A stretch of 64,000 nucleotides of DNA from Lihuaxuella thermophila (lineage in GTDB: Bacteria; Bacillota; Bacilli; Thermoactinomycetales; Thermoactinomycetaceae): assembly GCF_900110165.1 (NCBI RefSeq), contig NZ_FOCQ01000004.1:124001-188000 (forward strand). Direction: 5' to 3'. The translations under genes and the position numbers were made by a program. Of this stretch, positions 34,296-44,221 are shown in pieces. The notes under the pieces were generated by a model. That model made no database searches and was not told where the DNA came from. It was given only the letters and a program-made list of their open reading frames with translations. Every line of letters starts with the position of its first letter. The first letter of the stretch is position 1.

Positions 34296-34308
34296 TAGCT
34301 GCAAGCGA

Positions 34309-34539
34309 CTAGAAACGGGCGCGAAAATTGATCCGGATGTCCGGTTTAGCGGGGCCCGGGGGGGACTTGCCCGAAGCGGTGATTACCTGCGGAGATGTCG
34401 CCTCTTCCATCTCTTCTTCCTCGTCCTCGAAAAAGTGGCTCATATACATCCATTCAGGCTGAATCATCCCCATGGCAATCGGCGTGTAAGGTAAGTATCT
34501 TGGCCAAACCGGCTTTTTTTCTTCAGATGGATCGCTCAT
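34309..34539 (-). CDS. Small acidic protein of unknown function
   Basis: 76 residues from ATG 34537-34539 behind AAGGGGGCATCCTC. A Pro/Tyr/Met-rich middle (WPRYLPYTPIAMGMIQPEWM) is followed by a strongly acidic run (EDEEEEMEE) and a Pro-rich tail. It is unrecognised; composition is like small coat-associated proteins of spore formers, but that is only an impression. Own terminator downstream. Confidence 0.7.
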   Translation of the reverse strand: MSDPSEEKKPVWPRYLPYTPIAMGMIQPEWMYMSHFFEDEEEEMEEATSPQVITASGKSPPGPAKPDIRINFRARF

Positions 34540-34722
34540 GAGGATGCCCCCTTGATTAATGTTTACTTATCCATATGAAAAAGCGGTGATGTCCTATGCT
34601 ATCAAAGCGCTTTTCCTCACGTCGCCAAAATCGGATTTCATAACACGCAATCGGAATGGGAATAATTAGATTTGCTAAGCATTGGGCTACCTTATAACTA
34701 CTGCTTTCATTCGGGAGGACTT

Positions 34723-37700
34723 ATGATCCATACTGAACAACTCCGAGACAAAGCGCATCAACTTGCGTTGAAACACGATCCGTACGCGGGACGCTGGCCG
34801 GCGAAGCACTTGTGGCGGCAGTTGGATGAGGATATTGAAAGTTTGAGGTCTTTCGTGCGTACCCTGCAGAATGGTCGTGCAAGTTGTTCACAACCTGCGG
34901 AAGAATGGCTGCTCGATCACGCGGAATTTATTGAGGAACAGGCGTTGGTCATCCGGCACCAACTCTCCGGAGCCTTTTTGCGGCGTTTGCCACGTTTGCG
35001 CAAGGGTGGTGAATTGCGCATTTTCTCTCTGTGTGCGGATTATCTTGACCATACGGACGCCATTCTGAATGAGGAGTCATTCGTTTCATATATAAATTCT
35101 TACCAGGAAGTATCTGTATTGACGATCGCCGAGGCGTGGTCGATTCCTCTGATCCTGCGTATGGCCCTGATTCGGCGCCTCTCCGAAATCATGGAGCTGG
35201 TTCGCGAACGCCGGGAGGTGTGTACGCTGGTCGACCGGTTGCTGGCCCGAATCGAGCCGTCCGAGTTAAGCCCGGATGGGCTGAAGGCTGTCCTGGAAGA
35301 CGCAGGGCAGGATATTCCGCTTTCGGGCCCGCTGATCGCCCACTTGGTGAGTCACTTGCGCGAGTGGGCGGATGATACCAGACTGGTTCGCGAGTGGTTG
35401 TTGTGCAAGTTGGAAAATGGTCCCGACAGCCTGGATCGGATTGTCACGTACGAGCATCAGCTTCAGACTGCCTACCAAGCGGAAGCGGGAAACGTGATCA
35501 CCAGTCTGCGCAAACTCTCCCGTTGGGACTGGCGTGATCCGTTTGAGCAGATTTGCTGGGTTGAGCGCACTTTGCGACGGGAAAGCACAGGAGTTTATCC
35601 GCTCCTCGATTTCTCCAGCCGCGATTCTCTGCGAAGACGAGTGGAGGAATTGGCCCGCTCGATGCATGTGCCGGAAAGTTTGGTCGCCAAATATGCAGTG
35701 GAATTGGCGGAGGAGGAGTACCGACGAGCGTGTGCGGAACTTGGACGCACCAATCAAACGAGTGGACAGAATCGTTCAGCGGATCGTGCAGGCTGGCCCG
35801 AAAGGAAGCCGGTCGTTTCCAATCTGATCGATCCGGCCGGTCTGCCGCGCCAGACGTTTGTTGCATACTATTTGCTGGAACCGGCGGGGGTCAGGAAATT
35901 GCGGCGTACACTGAAAATGTGCAGCAGACCCCGCTTTCTGCCGGGTTTAGGAATCCTGCGACGCGCCACCGGGGCGTATTTTACGCTGCTCGCTGGATTG
36001 TTTCTGTTCTTTCTTCTCGGGTTCGCCGCGTGGATCGGTGACGGGATTTATCATTCACCTGCCCAATGGTCGGTGATTTTGCCGGCGCTCGTATTTCCTG
36101 CGAGTGAGTGGGCCGTCACGGCGCTTCATTGGCTGATCGAGACGACAAGGTCTCCACGCCCGCTCTTGAGATATGATTTCTCGGATGGAATTCCTGATGA
36201 AGCGGCCACGATGGTCGTTATTCCTGTCATTTGGTCGTCTCCCGAAGAAGTAAAAGAATTAGCGGATCGGCTTGAACTGCATTACCTGGCGAACCGGGAC
36301 CCGAATATCCATTTCGCCCTGCTGGGAGATTTTATCGATGCTCCTGCAGAAACCCTTCCGGAGGATGCCGGGGTTCTTGAGGCTGCACGCGAAAGCATTG
36401 AGGAGTTAAACAGGATGTATTCTCGCCCAGGAGGGACCACGTTCCATCTCTTTCAGCGGCGCAGGTTGTGGAATCCCTGCGAAGGAGTTTGGATGGGCTG
36501 GGAGCGTAAGCGTGGAAAATTAGTGGAATTCGTTGAATTGCTCAAAGGGCGGACAGATACCACGTATGAATTCATCATCGGAGATTCCTCAGTTCTCTCA
36601 CGCATTCGGTACATTATCACGCTGGATGCGGACACGCGGCTTCCCATCGGCAGCGCCCAGCGGATGATCGGTACCCTTCATCTGCCTTACAACCGCCCGA
36701 GGTTAAACGAATCCGGAACAAGGGTGGCAGAGGGCTATGGCGTGCTGCAGCCGCGGATCGGCATCAGCCATGAGGCAGCTGTACGCTCGCGTTTTGCCTA
36801 TTTGTGGACGTGGGAAACGGGAATCGACCCGTACGCGTTTGCAGTTTCCGATCCGTATCAAGACGCACTGGGGCAGGGAATTTTTACTGGCAAGGGCATT
36901 TTCGATGTCGATACGTTTGCAGAGATCCTGTGCGACCGCATTCCCGAAAACCGGGTACTCAGCCACGATTTGTTGGAAGGAGGCTTTCTTCGCGCCGGTC
37001 TCCTGTCAGACATCGAATTGATCGACGATCACCCTGCGACATTCAGCGTCTATCAGAAGAGACTGCACCGGTGGGTGCGCGGTGATTGGCAATTGCTCTG
37101 CTGGTTGTTTGGCCGCGTTTGCGACCGGCGGGGAACATTGTTGCCGGTTGATCTGTCTGGTCTCACCCGCTGGCAGATGATCGATAACCTGCGGCGCAGT
37201 CTACTCCCTCCTGCCTTATTTGTGCTTCTGACTCTCGGGTTGACGGTTCTTCCCGGCTCTCCGTGGAGATGGCTGGCGATCGTCTTTGCTACTTTGTTCC
37301 TGCCGGTCATCCGACAATTGGTGACGATTCGGCGGACCGTGCGGCGCCTTCGTACGTTGTTGGCGACGTTCGGGCAAGTTTTGGTCACCATTTTGACACT
37401 TCCGTTTCAAAGTGTCTTGTTGCTGGATGCCATGGTCAGAAGTGTATACCGTTTATTCGTTTCCAAACGTCATTTGCTGGAATGGGTGAGCGCGGCGGAA
37501 ACGGAGCGCCGCAACCGAGAGGGGCGCCATCCGGTTTTGATGGGGATGCGCGGAGGTTATGCACTCGTGCTTCTCTTTGTGCTGTCAGCGGCGATGAGCG
37601 ATGGTTCATCGCTTCAGTGGACGGGTTTTGCGCTTAGTACCCTATGGGCTCTGGCTCCGCTTGCGGTCCGCTGGTTGGAACAGCCCGTTCAACAACCCGA

Positions 37701-40700
37701 CCAGCCGCTCTCAGAGGCAGAGGGGGAACAACTGCGGGTACTGGCGCAACAGATTTGGGCTTTTTTTGAAGACTTCACTACGGAAAAAGACCACTGGCTG
37801 CCGCCCGACAATGTACAAATCGATCCCCCCAACGGGGTCGCTCATCGCACGTCTCCCACCAACATCGGGCTTTATCTCGCTTCTGCCCTTGCTGCCCGGG
37901 ATTTCGGATTTATCGATACCCCCGGGCTGATCGAGCGTCTGGATCGAACGCTCACGACGATTGAGAGGCTCGACAAGTGGAAAGGGCATCTGTACAACTG
38001 GTATGACACGGTCACACTGGATCCGCTTCCTCCTTTATATGTATCGACAGTGGATTCCGGGAATTTTGTGGCGTATCTGCTGGTGGTCAAAGAGGGATTG
38101 AGGGAATGGCTCGAGACAGACTTCTCCGGGAAGGAGCAGGAAGGGTCTGTTGATGGAAACGAGTACGCGGAAGAAGATTGGCTTTCACGCGGACTGAAAC
38201 TGATTGACCGCCTGGAGGCAGTGATTCAGGAAACCGACTTTCGGCCGCTGTATGACGCCAAAGCGAAATTGTTCACGCTGGGTTATAACGCGGCACTGGA
38301 TGAGCGTGATCCGATCTTGTATGACCTGTTGGCATCAGAGGCGAGACAGGCGAGCTTCATCGCGATCGCCCTCGGGCAGGTTCCTGTCTCCCACTGGTCA
38401 GCCCTCGGGCGGACCATGACCAGAATCGGGCAGAGGGTCACTCTGCTATCGTGGTCCGGGACGATGTTTGAGTATTTGATGCCCTGGCTCATTATGCCTA
38501 CCTATCGCAATACGGTGTGGGACAGCACCTACCGCGGCGTCGTCAACCGCCAAATCGAGTATGCTCACCAACGGGGTGTGCCGTTTGGCATCTCTGAATC
38601 GGGATATTACGCATTTGATTATCAGATGAACTATCAATACCGGGCGTTTGGCGTTCCCGGTCTCGGGTTTAAACGCGGACTTGAACAGGATTTGGTTGTC
38701 GCTCCGTATGCCACGATCCTGGCGCTGCCTTTTGCAACGCGGCAGGGGCTTGAGGATTTGCGCAAAATGGAGGACATCGGCGCGCGCGGAAAATACGGCT
38801 ACTATGAAGCGATCGACTTCACGCCCGAACGCATGCCGAAAGATAAGACGAACATGGTGATCCGCAGCTTTATGGCACATCATCAGGGCATGAGCCTGCT
38901 TACCCTGGCCAACTTGCTTTCTTCCAGGAAAATGTATGAGCGTTTTCACAGCGACAAGCGTGTGCAAGCCGCCGAATTGCTCCTCCAGGAACGGATTCCG
39001 GCTCGTCCTGTGGTGATTAAGCATCCTGTCATGAGACGCGTGCATCAGCCGGATCCAGGACCGGCGCAAACCGTGGCTCTGCGGGAATATCTCTCCGCCG
39101 ACACCCGGATCCCCGAGGTGTGTGTCCTTTCAAACGGAGAGTTCATGACGGTTGTGACCAACAGCGGCAGCGGGTTCATCCGGCGGGAAAGCCAGGCCGT
39201 TTCCCGGTGGCGTGAAGATCCTGTGGCAGACGATTGGGGAAGCTACATCTATATTCGCGATGTGTCCGGCGATCAAGTGTGGTCGCCATCGTTTCAGCCT
39301 TGCCGTGTCCCGTCCTCCGAACAGCGTGTGCAATTCTCGCTTGATCGTGCGACCTTTATGCGTGTGGACGGAGACGTGCAGACAAGTCTTGAAATTTGCG
39401 TTTCACCGGAATGCAATGCGGAAGTTCGCAGGCTCACCCTCACCAATACGGGGAGTGAAGAGCGGGTGATTGAAGTCACGACGTTTCTTGAAGTGGTCCT
39501 GGCTTCTCCGATCGCTGATGATGCGCATCCGGCCTTTAGCAAATTATTTGTCGAAACGGAATATGAAGCAGATGCCGAATGCTTGCTCGCCCGCCGGCGG
39601 CCTCGTGATCCGAGCGAAAAACCGTTATGGGCCGTACACTCGTTGATGGTGGATGGGGAGTCCTTGGGACCGGTTGAATATGAGACAGACCGGGCCAGCT
39701 TTATCGGCCGGGGCCACACGCTCGCTCAACCGCGGGGAATCCGCTCCCGCCTGCGAAAAACAGTGGGAGCTGTTGCAGATCCGGCCTTTGTGATGCGCCG
39801 GCGATTGATGATGAAACCCGGGGAACGGGTGCAGTTGTTTGCTGTCACTGGTGTCGCGGATACGAAGGAGGAAGCCGTCAGCATGGTCCGCCGGTTCTCC
39901 GGTGACCTTCAGGTGGAACGGACGTTTCAGCTCGCCTGGACTCGCAGCCAGATTGAACTTCGTCATTTTCAACTGTCTGCCGCCGAAGCGATGGTCTTTC
40001 ATCGTTTGGCGGGTCAGGCGTTATACACATCGCCCCTGCGAGACGAACGGGAACAAAGTATCGCGTTGAATGAAAAAGGGCAGTCCGGCCTCTGGGCTTA
40101 CGGGATTTCCGGTGATTGGCCGATCATCCTGGTGCGGATTGCCGATTCGGCCCATATGAAGTTTATTGTCAAGCTGTTGATTGGGCATGAATATTTGCGC
40201 CGCCGGGGATTGCTCATCGATCTGGTCATCCTGAACGAATCGGCGGGGGGATATCAGCAGAATTTGCAGGAAGCGCTGCTGGGGGCGGTGGAACATAGCG
40301 TGGGTCATCACGCGAAAGGACCTGGGGGTGTCTACGTCATTGCCGCCAATCAGTTACAGGAGGAAGATCAGAGACTGCTCTATGCAGTAGCCCGCGTCGT
40401 GCTTCGTGCAGACGGTCCCAGCCTCAAGGCGCAAATCAAATTGTCCGGGAGGAACGATGTCTTGCCTCCTCCTCTTGTTGCGAGTCGACCGTTACCCAGA
40501 TACGGGAACTCAATGCCGGAAGACACCCGTGACTGGATATTTTTTAACGGTCAGGGAGGTTTTTCTCCGGATGGCCGGGAGTACCGGATCTTACTCAAAA
40601 ACACCCATTATCTGCCGGCTCCATGGATCAACGTGATCGCCAATCCGCGTTTCGGCTGTCTTGTCTCCGAACTGGGGACGGGCTACACATGGTGGCGGAA

Positions 40701-42969
40701 CAGCCGGGAGTGCAAGCTCACCCCGTGGTCCAATGATCCTGTACTCGATCCTCCCGGCGAAGTGTGCTATCTGCGGGATGAAGAAACCGGCGAAGTATGG
40801 TCCGTGACCGCATCGCCCGCACGTGCGGATCAGCCTTACCTCGCGGCGCACGGCAGGGGGTATACCCGTTTTCGCCATGAGAGCCACGGTCTTCTGCAGG
40901 AAGTTACCGTGTTTGTGCCCAAGGATGATCCCGTCAAGGTGGTGAAAGTGCGGATCGCAAACAGGACTGACCGCCAACGGCGCCTGTCCGTCACCTATTA
41001 TGCAGAGTGGGTGTTGGGGGTCAGACGTGAACCCAACGCTTCTTTCATCGTCACTGACTGGGACAAGTCGGCCAATCTCTTGCTTGGCCGCAACACTTAT
41101 CAGGAACCGTTTCGCGATGCAACCGTTTTTCTAGGCGTGTGTCCCCAGTGTGAAACATCCGAACCGGAAGATCTGTCTTGGACGGCGGACCGCGAGGAAT
41201 TTCTCGGTCGCAACGGGACACTGAAACATCCGGCTGCCCTGCGGCGGGAACGTCTGTCCGGCAACACGGGACCTCAGTATAACCCATGTGGCGCCGTGCA
41301 GACCAAAGTGAGCATTGAACCAAATGGAGAACAAACGGTTTATATTCTGTTCGGTTGCGAAGATTCACGTGATTCCGCGTTGAAACTGGCCCGTAAATAC
41401 AGCCAACCGGGCACGTGTGAGCAGGCGTTTGAGACCGTACAGGAATTCTGGAACTCGGTGCTGGACCAGATCACGGTTTCGACACCCAGCCCGGAAATGG
41501 ATGTTCTGTTGAACGGCTGGTTGCTTTACCAGTCGCTTTCCTGCCGGATGTGGGCCCGCACCGCTTTTTACCAGGCGGGAGGCGCATACGGCTTTCGCGA
41601 CCAGCTGCAGGATTCACTGGCGTTGCTTCACACCCGTCCCGACCTCACCCGAAAACAGATTTTGCTCCACGCCGCGCATCAATATAAAGAGGGTGACGTG
41701 CAGCACTGGTGGCATGAAGAGACCGAGCGCGGAATCCGGACGCGATTCTCCGACGATTTGCTGTGGTTGCCGTACGCCGTTTCCCGCTACATTGAACACA
41801 CAGGGGACGACCGTTTGCTTGATGAGGTGGTTCCGTATCTTCATAGTGAACCTTTGCGGGAGGGTGAACATGAACGATACGAGCCAACCCAAGTCTCTAC
41901 AGAGAGCGGCAACGTTTTCGAGCACTGTGTTCGCGCGATCGACAGGGCATTAAGCTGGATCGGGGAACACGGACTTCCGCTGATCGGAATCGGAGACTGG
42001 AACGATGGTATGAACCGTGTCGGGGAGGCCGGTCGCGGCGAGAGCGTCTGGCTCGGATGGTTTCTGTGTGAAATTTTGAATCGGTTCGTCCGGCTGTGTG
42101 AGCGTCAAGGTGAAAGGGAGCGGGCGGACCGCTACCGGAACATGCGGGAGCAACTTACGGTCTCCCTTGATCAGCATGCATGGGATGGCCAGTGGTACCG
42201 GCGCGCTTTCACCGATGACGGACAATGGCTGGGCTCCGTCCATAATGAGGAATGCCGCATCGACGCCATCGCCCAGTCGTGGTCAGTCATTTCCGGTGCA
42301 GCGGCAAGGAGCAAAGCGATCCAGGCGATGCAGTCGTTCGACCGCGAACTGGTAGACCGCGACTTGTCCGTCGCACGTCTCTTGACACCGCCATTTGACC
42401 GCACGGACCCAAGCCCCGGCTATATCCAGGGCTATCCTCCCGGAATTCGCGAGAACGGAGCGCAGTATACCCACGGAGTGATATGGGGAATCGTTGCCTG
42501 GTGCCTTCTGGGTGAAGGGGACAAGGCGTTTGAGTTGTTTCATATGCTAAACCCTCTCACTCACACCCGGACACCTGGCGAGGTGCGTCAGTATGCCGGT
42601 GAGCCGTACGTCATGGCGGCAGACGTGTACACAACCGATCCGCACAAAGGACGTGCCGGCTGGACCTGGTATACCGGAGCTGCGGGATGGATGTACCAGG
42701 CGGGCATCGAGTGGATCCTCGGCCTGCGCCGCCGTGGGGACCGGTTGTACATCCGGCCGTGTATTCCGAGCGAATGGCAGGAGTTTTCCATCACGTACCG
42801 TTTTGGGAACAGCCGATATCAAATTACCGTTCAAAATCCTGAAGGCAAGTCTGCCGGATGGACGACCTTACTCATCGACGGCCGGAAAAAGCACATTGCA
42901 GAGGAAGACGGCCCCTGGATCGAGCTGTGCGATGACGGGCAGGTCCACCATGTCATCCTGGCGATGTAG
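34723..42969 (+). CDS. Cyclic beta-1,2-glucan synthase-like enzyme (NdvB/Cgs family)
   Basis: 2748 residues from ATG 34723 behind TCGGGAGGACTT. N-terminal soluble part; membrane helices about 420-475; family GT84 glycosyltransferase (about 490-815) with LDADTRLPIGSA (about 632), LSHDLLEGGF (about 746) and QKRLHRWVRGDWQ (about 778); more helices about 825-890 and 945-985; the glucoamylase-like transglycosylation/cyclisation domain (about 1200-1400, SGTMFEYLMPWL, HHQGMSLL); and a C-terminal GH94 phosphorylase-like part (about 1450-2748) with GDWNDGMNRVG (about 2424). It would make beta-1,2-glucan from UDP-glucose at the membrane and cyclise it. galU follows 262 bases later. Confidence 0.93.
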   Translation: MIHTEQLRDKAHQLALKHDPYAGRWPAKHLWRQLDEDIESLRSFVRTLQNGRASCSQPAEEWLLDHAEFIEEQALVIRHQLSGAFLRRLPRLRKGGELRIFSLCADYLDHTDAILNEESFVSYINSYQEVSVLTIAEAWSIPLILRMALIRRLSEIMELVRERREVCTLVDRLLARIEPSELSPDGLKAVLEDAGQDIPLSGPLIAHLVSHLREWADDTRLVREWLLCKLENGPDSLDRIVTYEHQLQTAYQAEAGNVITSLRKLSRWDWRDPFEQICWVERTLRRESTGVYPLLDFSSRDSLRRRVEELARSMHVPESLVAKYAVELAEEEYRRACAELGRTNQTSGQNRSADRAGWPERKPVVSNLIDPAGLPRQTFVAYYLLEPAGVRKLRRTLKMCSRPRFLPGLGILRRATGAYFTLLAGLFLFFLLGFAAWIGDGIYHSPAQWSVILPALVFPASEWAVTALHWLIETTRSPRPLLRYDFSDGIPDEAATMVVIPVIWSSPEEVKELADRLELHYLANRDPNIHFALLGDFIDAPAETLPEDAGVLEAARESIEELNRMYSRPGGTTFHLFQRRRLWNPCEGVWMGWERKRGKLVEFVELLKGRTDTTYEFIIGDSSVLSRIRYIITLDADTRLPIGSAQRMIGTLHLPYNRPRLNESGTRVAEGYGVLQPRIGISHEAAVRSRFAYLWTWETGIDPYAFAVSDPYQDALGQGIFTGKGIFDVDTFAEILCDRIPENRVLSHDLLEGGFLRAGLLSDIELIDDHPATFSVYQKRLHRWVRGDWQLLCWLFGRVCDRRGTLLPVDLSGLTRWQMIDNLRRSLLPPALFVLLTLGLTVLPGSPWRWLAIVFATLFLPVIRQLVTIRRTVRRLRTLLATFGQVLVTILTLPFQSVLLLDAMVRSVYRLFVSKRHLLEWVSAAETERRNREGRHPVLMGMRGGYALVLLFVLSAAMSDGSSLQWTGFALSTLWALAPLAVRWLEQPVQQPDQPLSEAEGEQLRVLAQQIWAFFEDFTTEKDHWLPPDNVQIDPPNGVAHRTSPTNIGLYLASALAARDFGFIDTPGLIERLDRTLTTIERLDKWKGHLYNWYDTVTLDPLPPLYVSTVDSGNFVAYLLVVKEGLREWLETDFSGKEQEGSVDGNEYAEEDWLSRGLKLIDRLEAVIQETDFRPLYDAKAKLFTLGYNAALDERDPILYDLLASEARQASFIAIALGQVPVSHWSALGRTMTRIGQRVTLLSWSGTMFEYLMPWLIMPTYRNTVWDSTYRGVVNRQIEYAHQRGVPFGISESGYYAFDYQMNYQYRAFGVPGLGFKRGLEQDLVVAPYATILALPFATRQGLEDLRKMEDIGARGKYGYYEAIDFTPERMPKDKTNMVIRSFMAHHQGMSLLTLANLLSSRKMYERFHSDKRVQAAELLLQERIPARPVVIKHPVMRRVHQPDPGPAQTVALREYLSADTRIPEVCVLSNGEFMTVVTNSGSGFIRRESQAVSRWREDPVADDWGSYIYIRDVSGDQVWSPSFQPCRVPSSEQRVQFSLDRATFMRVDGDVQTSLEICVSPECNAEVRRLTLTNTGSEERVIEVTTFLEVVLASPIADDAHPAFSKLFVETEYEADAECLLARRRPRDPSEKPLWAVHSLMVDGESLGPVEYETDRASFIGRGHTLAQPRGIRSRLRKTVGAVADPAFVMRRRLMMKPGERVQLFAVTGVADTKEEAVSMVRRFSGDLQVERTFQLAWTRSQIELRHFQLSAAEAMVFHRLAGQALYTSPLRDEREQSIALNEKGQSGLWAYGISGDWPIILVRIADSAHMKFIVKLLIGHEYLRRRGLLIDLVILNESAGGYQQNLQEALLGAVEHSVGHHAKGPGGVYVIAANQLQEEDQRLLYAVARVVLRADGPSLKAQIKLSGRNDVLPPPLVASRPLPRYGNSMPEDTRDWIFFNGQGGFSPDGREYRILLKNTHYLPAPWINVIANPRFGCLVSELGTGYTWWRNSRECKLTPWSNDPVLDPPGEVCYLRDEETGEVWSVTASPARADQPYLAAHGRGYTRFRHESHGLLQEVTVFVPKDDPVKVVKVRIANRTDRQRRLSVTYYAEWVLGVRREPNASFIVTDWDKSANLLLGRNTYQEPFRDATVFLGVCPQCETSEPEDLSWTADREEFLGRNGTLKHPAALRRERLSGNTGPQYNPCGAVQTKVSIEPNGEQTVYILFGCEDSRDSALKLARKYSQPGTCEQAFETVQEFWNSVLDQITVSTPSPEMDVLLNGWLLYQSLSCRMWARTAFYQAGGAYGFRDQLQDSLALLHTRPDLTRKQILLHAAHQYKEGDVQHWWHEETERGIRTRFSDDLLWLPYAVSRYIEHTGDDRLLDEVVPYLHSEPLREGEHERYEPTQVSTESGNVFEHCVRAIDRALSWIGEHGLPLIGIGDWNDGMNRVGEAGRGESVWLGWFLCEILNRFVRLCERQGERERADRYRNMREQLTVSLDQHAWDGQWYRRAFTDDGQWLGSVHNEECRIDAIAQSWSVISGAAARSKAIQAMQSFDRELVDRDLSVARLLTPPFDRTDPSPGYIQGYPPGIRENGAQYTHGVIWGIVAWCLLGEGDKAFELFHMLNPLTHTRTPGEVRQYAGEPYVMAADVYTTDPHKGRAGWTWYTGAAGWMYQAGIEWILGLRRRGDRLYIRPCIPSEWQEFSITYRFGNSRYQITVQNPEGKSAGWTTLLIDGRKKHIAEEDGPWIELCDDGQVHHVILAM

Positions 42970-43231
42970 CCGCTTGCCGGAGGAGCGATCGTCCGGCAGT
43001 CATTGGAAGCCCATTTCAACCGGTGACTGCCGCGACTGCGAAAAGTGCTGCTGAAGGAGTAAATAATGGAAGAACCATCCTATATATATTATGTATGGAA
43101 TCAGGATCGCCGCGGAGGAGGGTCAACCCTTCCGCGGCGATATGTTGAGAAAGGGGCGAAAGTACTCGTACCAAACACCTGTCTCCTTTGCACGAGCTTC
43201 TCAGGGAATATCGAGTAGAAGGGAAGTTTGC

Positions 43232-44116
43232 ATGGTGAGAAAAATACGGAAGGCCATTATCCCGGCAGCCGGATTTGGAACCCGGTTTTTGCCCGCCACC
43301 AAAGCCCAGCCCAAAGAAATGTTGCCTTTGATCAACAAGCCGACGATTCAATACATAGTCGAAGAGGCCATTGCTTCCGGGATCGAGGATATCCTGATTG
43401 TAACAGGACGAAATAAGAGAGCCATTGAAGATCACTTCGATCATAATATCGAGTTGGAACATTTTCTCAGACAGAAGGGGAAATGGGCGCAATATAAGGA
43501 AGTGTTGGAGATTGCAAAAATGGTGGATATCCACTTTATCCGCCAAAAACAGCAGCTCGGACTCGGCCACGCTGTTTTGTGTGCCCGTTCTTTTGTCGGC
43601 AACGAGCCATTCGCGGTTCTGCTCGGCGACGATATTATCGATCACCCTGCGAAACCGGCTCTTCAGCAGTTGATGGAGGAGTTTTACGAACATCAAAAGA
43701 CTGTGATCGGAGTACAGCCGGTATTGCCGGAAGAAGTGTCCAAGTATGGAGTGATCGCAGGCAAGCAGATCCGGAACCGTGTTTATCAGCTGGAGGATTT
43801 GGTTGAAAAGCCCGGGCTGGACCAAGCCCCGTCCAATCTGGCTATCGTGGGACGTTATATCATCAGCCCGGAAATCTTTGATATCTTAGAGGTTACCGAA
43901 CCCGGCAGCGGCGGCGAAATTCAGCTTACGGATGCGCTCAGGGTTCTCTGTCACCACCAGGGCATGTACGGGTGTCTCTTGGAAGGAGACCGCCATGATA
44001 TTGGGGATAAATGGGGATATATCAAAGCGACGTTATCCTTTGCCCTGCAGGGGGATGACTTACGCGATCATGTGCTGAAGTATTTGCATGAACGGTTGCA
44101 ATCCATCCCCCATTGA
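43232..44116 (+). CDS. galU: UTP-glucose-1-phosphate uridylyltransferase
   Basis: 294 residues. Makes UDP-glucose from UTP and glucose-1-phosphate. Contains KAIIPAAGFGTRFLPATKA (nucleotide-binding loop), PKEMLPLINKPTIQYIVEEA, FAVLLGDDII with the metal Asp, EKPGLDQAPSNLAIVGRYI and GGEIQLTDAL. ATG 43232 has AGAAGGGAAG upstream; the frame is open to 43091 without similarity. Its place after the glucan synthase suggests donor supply to that enzyme. Confidence 0.95.
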   Translation: MVRKIRKAIIPAAGFGTRFLPATKAQPKEMLPLINKPTIQYIVEEAIASGIEDILIVTGRNKRAIEDHFDHNIELEHFLRQKGKWAQYKEVLEIAKMVDIHFIRQKQQLGLGHAVLCARSFVGNEPFAVLLGDDIIDHPAKPALQQLMEEFYEHQKTVIGVQPVLPEEVSKYGVIAGKQIRNRVYQLEDLVEKPGLDQAPSNLAIVGRYIISPEIFDILEVTEPGSGGEIQLTDALRVLCHHQGMYGCLLEGDRHDIGDKWGYIKATLSFALQGDDLRDHVLKYLHERLQSIPH

Positions 44117-44180
44117 TCACGGGCAAAATCGGAACGGCCTGCTTGTTGGGTGTGACAAAGGGGTGTCGATGACCATGACA

Positions 44181-44211
44181 GGGCCACTTTAGCAGTGGCA
44201 CGTCTTTTTTT
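44181..44211 (+). terminator. Rho-independent terminator of galU
   Basis: GCCACT (44183-44188) pairs with AGTGGC (44194-44199), followed by ACG and TCTTTTTTT. It is short but has a good T run. Confidence 0.75.
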
Positions 44212-44221
44212 GCGTGCTTTG

